The notes under the pieces: model-generated
What the model was told of the DNA's origin: nothing
The model's database searches: none
Seen by the model: only the letters and a program-made list of their open reading frames with translations
Shown here: positions 7,819 to 13,323 of the stretch, piece after piece
Numbering within the stretch: position 1 is the first letter of the stretch
How the letters are laid out: the number at the start of each line of letters is the position of its first letter
Made by a program: the position numbers and the translations under genes
NCBI GenBank assembly: GCA_003833135.1
Contig: QZLH01000063.1
Location: 107,055 to 120,377, forward strand
Origin: Oehlia diaphana
Lineage: Eukaryota; Glomeromycota; Glomeromycetes; Glomerales; Glomeraceae
Direction of reading: 5' to 3'
DNA length: 13,323 nt

Positions 7819-9408
7819 TTAACCAATTTCAGTTTCATGTATATTTAAATCAAACTGTTCACATCTATAATACATACTTTGATTTATTTCTTGGACTTGA
7901 AGGTTATATAATGGATTTGTTAGATAATTTTTAATAATTGTTTCAACTGCAGAAAAAAGAAAATTTGCAGTTTGTAAAATAATTACATAAGGAATAACTG
8001 ATTTCCAAAATGTATATTCTTTTTGTCGTTCTTCTTTTTGATGATGTTGATTTATTGTCTTATTAAGTTGGAACTAATGAAGTATTAAAATTAATGAGTT
8101 CTTTTTTCAGAACTGCATTTAAACTTTTTATTCATGAAGTTATTTGTGTTACTGCAATAAAAATTGTTTATGAGTAAATTTCTAATTATTTGAATAATTT
8201 GTATAAATCTAAAACATATTAAGTATTTTGTTATACCACTTTCTCAACTAATTTATAAAATAAGCGCTCAAATCTTTTTTGACTTAAACTATTTCTAGCA
8301 TTATAAAATTTATTTAAAAATTGTAAATAATTTTCACCTAAAGATCCAAAAAGATTTTTATGCAGATTTTGATTAAAATGGGATATGCAGTGCATTGCAT
8401 AATAGCCTTTATATACTCTAATACATGCAGCATTCACAGCAGGATCTGAATCAGTTATAAAAACTAATGAAATTAATCCTTCATTTATATTTTCATTTTG
8501 TCTTTTACCACCTGTAACAAGTAAAGTACATTTAAGAATTCATATATATGCATCAGCTGTTTCATCATCAACAAGTGCCTGACATACTAATCGTGAACAA
8601 TTATGATTATCAATAGTAATAAATAGTGATAATGCCATATTATATCTATTTGTTCTGTAAGTTATATCATTAATTATAACATCATGATATTGTATCCAAA
8701 GCTTTATTTAATTAGGACTCATCCAAAATAATCTTCTCAACACTTTTGTTTCATCAAAATCAACAAAAATTTGCCATCTAGTATCATTCTCCTTTAATTT
8801 AATAAGATATTCATAAAGTTTTAATGTATCATTACTTAAATCTTTAGCTGATAGTTGATATTTTTGTATCTCACTGCGAAGAATATCAGATCAAATTTTT
8901 TGTTTAGGATATTTTTCTTCAAGATAAATTCTTTGTTGTGTTGTGGAAAGGTGAACATGTTTTATTAAAAATTTAATATCCTTTAGTATTTCTTCTGACA
9001 TTATTACTTTATTTTCATAATTTACAAGCTGATAGTTAAGTTCATGATAATGATCATTGGAAATAGTAGTACTAATATATACGTATTAATTGATATTATC
9101 CTTCTCTAGTCTTGATAAATTAATATGTGCTTTACAACTCATCTGAATTGATTTATTAATTTTTTTTTGGATTTTTCTTTATTTGTTTGTAGCTCAGTTA
9201 ACGGTTTCCTAGATTTGCCAGCATGTTGACAAATAATTGTCAATTTTCAATATTCACCTTCTGTATTATGTTTAGAATGGTTAAAATGTGTTTGGAAGCC
9301 TTGAATATTACACCATTTTTGAACATATTCAATAGCAGTATTTCATATAATAAAATATTGGCCAATATAAAGTTGTTGTTGTTCATTAGGATTTGTAAAA
9401 CTTGCCAT
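7819..9408 (-). pseudogene. MULE (Mutator-like) transposase with FAR1-like N-terminus, dead but nearly full length
   Basis: From ATG 9408 the frame gives a FAR1/WRKY-GCM1-type DNA-binding region: C of WCNIQGF, C and H of ICQHAG, C of MSCKAH and the HYHEL pair. Next comes the MULE catalytic domain with VIINDITYRTN (first Asp, 8667-8669), FITDSDPA (second Asp, 8450-8452) and HCISHFNQNLHKNL (C-x2-H). A C-terminal part follows, LNAVLKKELINFNTSL and TFWKSVIPYVI, ending at TAA 7819-7821. About 530 codons, near the usual size. Damage: TGA at 9343-9345, 9247-9249, 8891-8893 and 8540-8542, all at likely Trp positions (for example AYI*ILKC); TAA at 9086-9088 and at 8708-8710 (expected Gln, SPN*IKLW); four TAA and one TGA between 8233 and 8130; frameshifts in the A run at 9160-9168 and near 8071. 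Four other Trp codons remain TGG. A short open frame (8437-8231) inside it is only a surviving piece. Confidence 0.85.
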
Positions 9409-9699
9409 TTCTATATACAAATTAAAGTATGGATAATGCACATGATGTAAAAATAAATAAAACAGAATTGTTAGTTTAATGAAAAATTTTTTTTCCTTAA
9501 AAAATCAATGATCAATAATATATATAACATGATTTATAAAACTGATACTATATAATTAATCATCTACTTTATCATTTTTTATTAAATTTATTAAGGAAAA
9601 ACTCATTTTTTACAATGTAAAAAAATTACAGTAATTATTTTTTTTATTTACGAAACTAATTTAAAATCTTGACCTACACAGGTTGAAATGTGAAAAATC
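9409..9699. other. 5' flank of the MULE pseudogene, no gene seen
   Basis: Very AT-rich sequence with A and T runs and no coding signal. It may include the old MULE promoter and terminal inverted repeat, but I could not identify either by eye. Confidence 0.3.
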
Positions 9700-9775
9700 A
9701 GGCATTAATCAGTCACCAATCGGGTAACAATCAGGTAGCTGATTGGTGACTGATTGGTAACTGATTGGTATTTTC
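9700..9775. repeat. ATCAGTCACCAATC palindrome cluster, left
   Basis: Perfect 15-base inverted arms AATCAGTCACCAATC (9707-9721) and GATTGGTGACTGATT (9741-9755), followed by further CTGATTGGTA units. The CTGATTGG motif returns at 10557-10675, on the other side of the tandem repeat, so the two clusters may be the ends of one non-autonomous element of about 1 kb. Confidence 0.75.
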
Positions 9776-9859
9776 TGATACTTTTATTATGGATTTTATT
9801 TTATTGTTCATTTGTTCTAAATAAAAGCATTTTTTAAATACTGTATAATATCTCTTTCT

Positions 9860-10490
9860 AGAAAAAGAAATTCACGTCTATTTTTCCTATATCTTACCTG
9901 CAAAGTAAGTGTTCAGTAGTTTAGAAAACTATATCAAAAAAAGAAAACTGAAGTTAATAACAAAAAATGAATAAAAGAACTAAAACAGAAAAAGAAAAAT
10001 ATAAAATACTATATCTATAAAGAGTAGAAAGCTGTACTTAAGTTACTACAAGAGAGAAAATTCAAAATCAGCAACGAAAAATGAATGAAAAAACGAATAG
10101 AAAATAAAAATAAAAAAGAAAAACTTATGTCAAATAAATTAGAAAGCTACACCTAGTTCTACAGGCGAAGTGGAAGGTTGCATTTAAAAGAAAACAAAAA
10201 TTAAATGAAAGAATATAAAAAAATGAAAATAAAAAAGAAAAGTATAAAAAAAAGCTGTACCTAGTCCTACAAAAAAAGTAGAAAATCATATTTGAAAAGA
10301 AATTAAAATTAGCAATAAAAAATGAAAGAACAAATGAAATCAAGAAAGAAGAATATAATAAATAATACTTATAAATAACGTGTAGAAATCTATACCTAAG
10401 TCTATAACAAAGAAACTGATCTCCCATTTTCATATTGAACACCCTTGAGAAGTAGAAAGTCACGCCTAAAAAGAAAAAGCAACCAGGTTT
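9860..10490. repeat. degenerate tandem repeat, unit about 110 bases
   Basis: The signature TAGAAAGCTGTACCTAGT followed by CCTACA, an AAAGTAGAAAATC-like stretch, TTAGCAA and AAAAATGAATGAAA recurs with starts near 10024, 10139, 10247, 10381 and 10452, plus a weaker copy near 9867. Spacing is 70 to about 130 bases. The strand is strongly purine-biased (A-rich with G). A 112-codon open frame on the minus strand (10463-10125) merely translates this repeat into Phe/Ser/Tyr-rich text with repeated CRTR and is not taken as a gene. Confidence 0.7.
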
Positions 10491-10544
10491 AAGTAAATGT
10501 AAAAGAATACCACTAACTAGCTGAAATTTAAAATACCTATCACA

Positions 10545-10690
10545 GGTAAAACGCTGACCAATCAGGTATCTACCTGATTGGTAACTTTTTTTTGATCAGT
10601 CATCTGATTTATTCAATAGTTAGAAATTGGTGTACACTTCAATTAGGTATCAATCAGGTTAATACCTGATTGATAACTATTATTCAGTTT
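10545..10690. repeat. ACCAATCAGGTA palindrome cluster, right
   Basis: Two short-loop palindromes: ACCAATCAGGTA (10557-10568) with TACCTGATTGGT (10571-10582), loop of 2 bases; and TATCAATCAGGT (10648-10659) with ACCTGATTGATA (10664-10675), loop of 4. They share the CTGATTGG core with 9707-9770. They lie between the 110-base tandem repeat and the long array that starts at 10848. Confidence 0.8.
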
Positions 10691-10847
10691 AAATTTACTG
10701 ATTGATTTCTATTGTTTCAATTAGACTATTGATAAACTATTTTTCTTTAACTAAAATTAAACTATTTCATATTATTGAAATTTACACTAACATTTTTTTT
10801 CAAACATTTGCTTTTGAAACTACTTTTATAAAATTTTTTTTTTCTAG
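10691..10847. other. spacer before the array, no gene seen
   Basis: AT-rich. Near 10800-10847 it already contains CAAACATTTGCTTTTGAAACT and a T-rich tract ending CTAG, the same kind of sequence as the linkers of the array that follows, so the array may fade out here. Confidence 0.4.
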
Positions 10848-13213
10848 AAAATTGGTTCTGATTTGGATACCAAAATCCCACAAAGTTTCAAACATTTTGC
10901 TTTTAAAACTTTATTAAACTTAAAAAATCATTTATTAAAAACAATTTTTAACATTTTTTTTAACATTTTATTGTAGAGAATCAGTTCTGAAGTTGCATAC
11001 CAAATCCCATAGGTAAGTTTTGAAAAAACATTTTTCAAAAACTACTAAAAAAATTTTTAACATTTTTTTTTCCTAATAATCCATTATAGGGAATCAGTTA
11101 CAACGAATCCCATAGGTAAGTTTTGAAAAATAATTTTTCAAAACTATTAAAAAAATGTTTTTAATATTTTTTTAATATTCTATTACAGGGAATCAATTAC
11201 AATAAATCCTATAGGTAAGTTTTGAAAAAAATTTTTGAAACTTTTAAAAAAACATTTTTAACGTTTTTTTAATATTCTATTATTAGGAATCGGTTATAAT
11301 AAATCCCATAGGTAAATTTCGAAAAATAATTCAAACTATTAAAAAAAATGTTTTTAACGTTTTTTTTAATATTCTATTATAAGGAATCGGTTATAATGAA
11401 TCCCATAGGTAAATTTTAAAAAATAATTTTTGAAACTATTAAAAAAATGTTTTTAACGTTTTTTTTCTATTAATCTATTAAAGGAAAACGGTTTCGAAAT
11501 TGGAAACTAGATCCCAAAAAGAAAGTTTCAATTCGAAACTTTTCTTTTTTTTTATTTTGTTATAAGGAAACAGTTCCAAAGTTGGAAACTGGATCCCAAA
11601 AAGAAAGTTTTAATTTGAAACTTTACTTTTCTATTATTCTATTAAAGAAAAATGGTTCTGAAGTTAAAAACCGAATCCCAAAAAGAAAGCTTCAATTTGA
11701 AACTTTTTTTTTTCTTATTTTATTATAGAAAACAGTTCTGAAGTTGGAAACCAGATTCCAAAAAGAAAGTTTCAATCCAAAACTTTCTTTTTTTATTTTA
11801 TTATAGGAAAATAGTTCTGAAGTTGAAAATTGGAATCTCAAAGTTTTGTTACGAAACTTTTAAAAAAAAGTCTTTTAACATTTTTTTTTTCTTTTTTGTA
11901 AGGAAACAGTTCTGAAGTTGGATACTGGATCCCAAAGGTTGGTTTCGAATAATTTTTTTTGAAACTATTTAAAAAAAAACGTTAACATTTTTTTTTTATT
12001 TTTTTTGTAGGGAAACAGTTCTGATTTGGATACATGATCCCAAGAGATAAGTTTCGAAATTGTTTTCAAAATTTTAATAAAAAATGTTTATTTTAACATT
12101 TTTTTTTATTGTTTTGTAGGGAAATAGTTCCGAAGTTGGATACCAGATCCCAAAGGTTAGTTTTGAATAATTTTTTTTGAAACTATTAAAAAAACGTTAA
12201 TTAGTTTTGAAAAAAAATTTGAAACTATTTAAAAAAACGTTTATTAACATTTTTTTTTATTTCTTTTATAGGGAAATAGTTCTGACTTGGATACTGAATC
12301 CCAGAGGTTAGTTTCAAAAAAATTCAAATCCATTTAAAAAAATGTTTATTAACATTTTTTTTATTTCATTAGTAGGGAAACAGATTCTAACTTGGAAACT
12401 GGAATCCTAAAGTTTTATTATAAAACTTTAATAAAAAAATGTTTATTTTAACATTTTTTTTATTGTTTTGTAGGAAAACAGTTCCAAAGTTGGATACCAG
12501 ATCTCAAAAGTTAGTTTAAAATAATTTTTTTTAAAACTATTAAAAAAAAATGTTAATTAACATTTTTTTATTTCTTTTGTAAGGAAACGGTTTTGACTTG
12601 AATACCGGATCCCAGAGATTAGTTTTGAAAAAATATTTATTAACGTTTTTTTTTATTTCTTTTGTAGGAAAATAGTTCTGACTTGATACTGAATCCTAAG
12701 AGATAAGTTTTAAAATTGTTTTCAAAACTTTAATAAAAAATGTTTATTTTAACGTTTTTTTTATTGTTTTGTAGGAAATTAGTTCTGAAGTAGAATACCG
12801 AATCCATAGGTTAGTTTCAAAATTTTTTTTCAAAACTATTAAAAAAACATTTTTTTTATTATTTTATTATAGGGATCAGTTCTGAAGTTGATACCAAATC
12901 CAATAGGTAAGTTTTAAAAATTTTTTTGAAACTTTTAAAAAAAATGTTAATAAACGTTTTTTTATTATTTTATTATAAGAATCAGCACTGATATATGTAC
13001 TGATTCAAATAGGTTAGTTTCAAAAAAAAATTTTAAAATTATTAAAAAAAACAGGTTTAACATTTTTTTATTATTATATTATAGGAAATCAGCTCCAAGT
13101 TTGATACCAAATCCCATATGTAAGTTTTGAATTTTAAAACTATTAAAAAAATGTTAACAAACGTTTTTTTTATTTTTTTTGTAGGAAATTGGATACCAGA
13201 TCCCAAATAAAGT
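10848..13213 (+). repeat. tandem array of 24 micro-exon-like units
   Basis: Each unit has a T-rich tract ending TAG, AAG or CAG, a core of 25 to 38 bases (consensus begins GGAAACAGTTCTGAAGTTGG and ends ATCCCATAG or ATCCCAAAG), then in about half the units a donor-like GTAAGT, GTAAAT or GTTAGT and an A/T linker. Cores start at 10848, 10977, 11090, 11189, 11287, 11384, 11484, 11567, 11648, 11729, 11807, 11903, 12011, 12120, 12272, 12376, 12474, 12584, 12668, 12775, 12873, 12980, 13085 and 13185; spacing 78 to 152. The linkers carry self-complementary pieces (GTTTTGAAAAAT with ATTTTTCAAAAC; TTAACATTTTTTT with AAAAAAATGTTAA). Core lengths (36, 26, 26, 25, 25 and so on) do not keep one phase, so a continuous coding product is not supported. 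It may be an exon-intron unit amplified as a satellite, or a satellite that mimics splice sites. The tandem structure itself is certain. Confidence 0.85.
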
Positions 13214-13323
13214 TTCAAAAGTATAAGAAAAACATAATAATATTAGTAGTATTTCTGATTTTGTATTTTTAATAATTAATAAATTTAAATTATTATATGA
13301 AATTATTGTAAAATATCAAATAA
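13214..13323. other. AT-rich window end, no gene seen
   Basis: After the last core the repeat stops and plain AT-rich sequence continues to the window edge. No donor-like site, open frame or repeat motif was found here. Confidence 0.4.

Noticed and set aside
7710..7934. Plus-strand open frame of 74 codons
   Set aside because: It overlaps the TTTTGACC repeats and the antisense of the MULE C-terminus, and has no features of a protein family.
5830..9345. UGA read as tryptophan (a recoded genetic code, as in mitochondria or mollicutes)
   Set aside because: Many TGA codons fall at Trp positions, but TGG is also used in the same genes, TAG occurs at Trp positions in the 6784-7301 fragment, TAA stops and frameshifts are present, spliceosomal-type introns are present, and the intact hAT gene uses only TGG. 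Simple decay explains all of it.
9223..9450. Plus-strand open frame of 75 codons
   Set aside because: It is antisense to the FAR1-like N-terminus of the MULE pseudogene.
10125..10463. 112-codon minus-strand open frame as a membrane protein gene
   Set aside because: Its Phe/Tyr/Ser-rich sequence is the translation of an A-rich tandem repeat; the repeated CRTR segments match the repeat period. No start context or family similarity.
10702..10917. Plus-strand open frame of 71 codons at the start of the array
   Set aside because: AT-rich, low-complexity translation that runs into the first array unit; no recognisable domain.
10848..13213. CRISPR array
   Set aside because: Cores and linkers alternate regularly, but the linkers are similar to each other rather than unique, the cores vary in length, there are no cas genes, and the context is eukaryotic.

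Overview
This is an AT-rich eukaryotic window made almost entirely of transposable-element genes and repeats. I see no bacterial genes, rRNA, tRNA or CRISPR. Short GT-AG introns of 61 to 77 bases, compact genes and the mix of BED-hAT, FAR1-type MULE and a transposase joined to a RecQ-like helicase point to a fungus. The style (very AT-rich, transposon-laden) resembles arbuscular mycorrhizal fungi (Glomeromycotina), but that is inference, not proof.

Layout. Positions 205-2483 (minus) hold an apparently intact hAT transposase gene with one 74-base intron; splicing it joins two open frames into a 734-residue protein with a BED finger and the DDE-type residues. Positions 2766-2962 are a cluster of TGCCGAAA/TTTCGGCA foldback units ending in a 122-base repeat. 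Positions 2956-6667 (minus) are a decayed seven-exon gene in which a DDE-type transposase (N-terminal) runs by splicing into a RecQ-like helicase (C-terminal), most like the Academ-H type. It is cut off at both ends exactly where copies of the 122-base repeat lie. The second copy (6669-6790) also cuts a BED-hAT fragment (6784-7301, minus). Positions 7440-7745 are palindromic GGAATC motifs and TTTTGACCC repeats. Positions 7819-9408 (minus) are a full-length-looking but dead MULE transposase with FAR1-like N-terminus.

From 9700 on there is no recognisable gene. A roughly 110-base degenerate tandem repeat (9860-10490) is bracketed by ACCAATCAGGTA palindromes. Then a striking plus-strand array (10848-13213) has 24 units that each look like a splice acceptor, a 25 to 38 base core, and in about half the units a splice donor, so that the array resembles a string of micro-exons and hairpin-forming mini-introns.

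Only the hAT gene at the left could plausibly still make a transposase. The other three genes carry stops, mostly at expected Trp and Gln codons, and frameshifts. All four genes lie on the minus strand; the array's splice-like signals lie on the plus strand.
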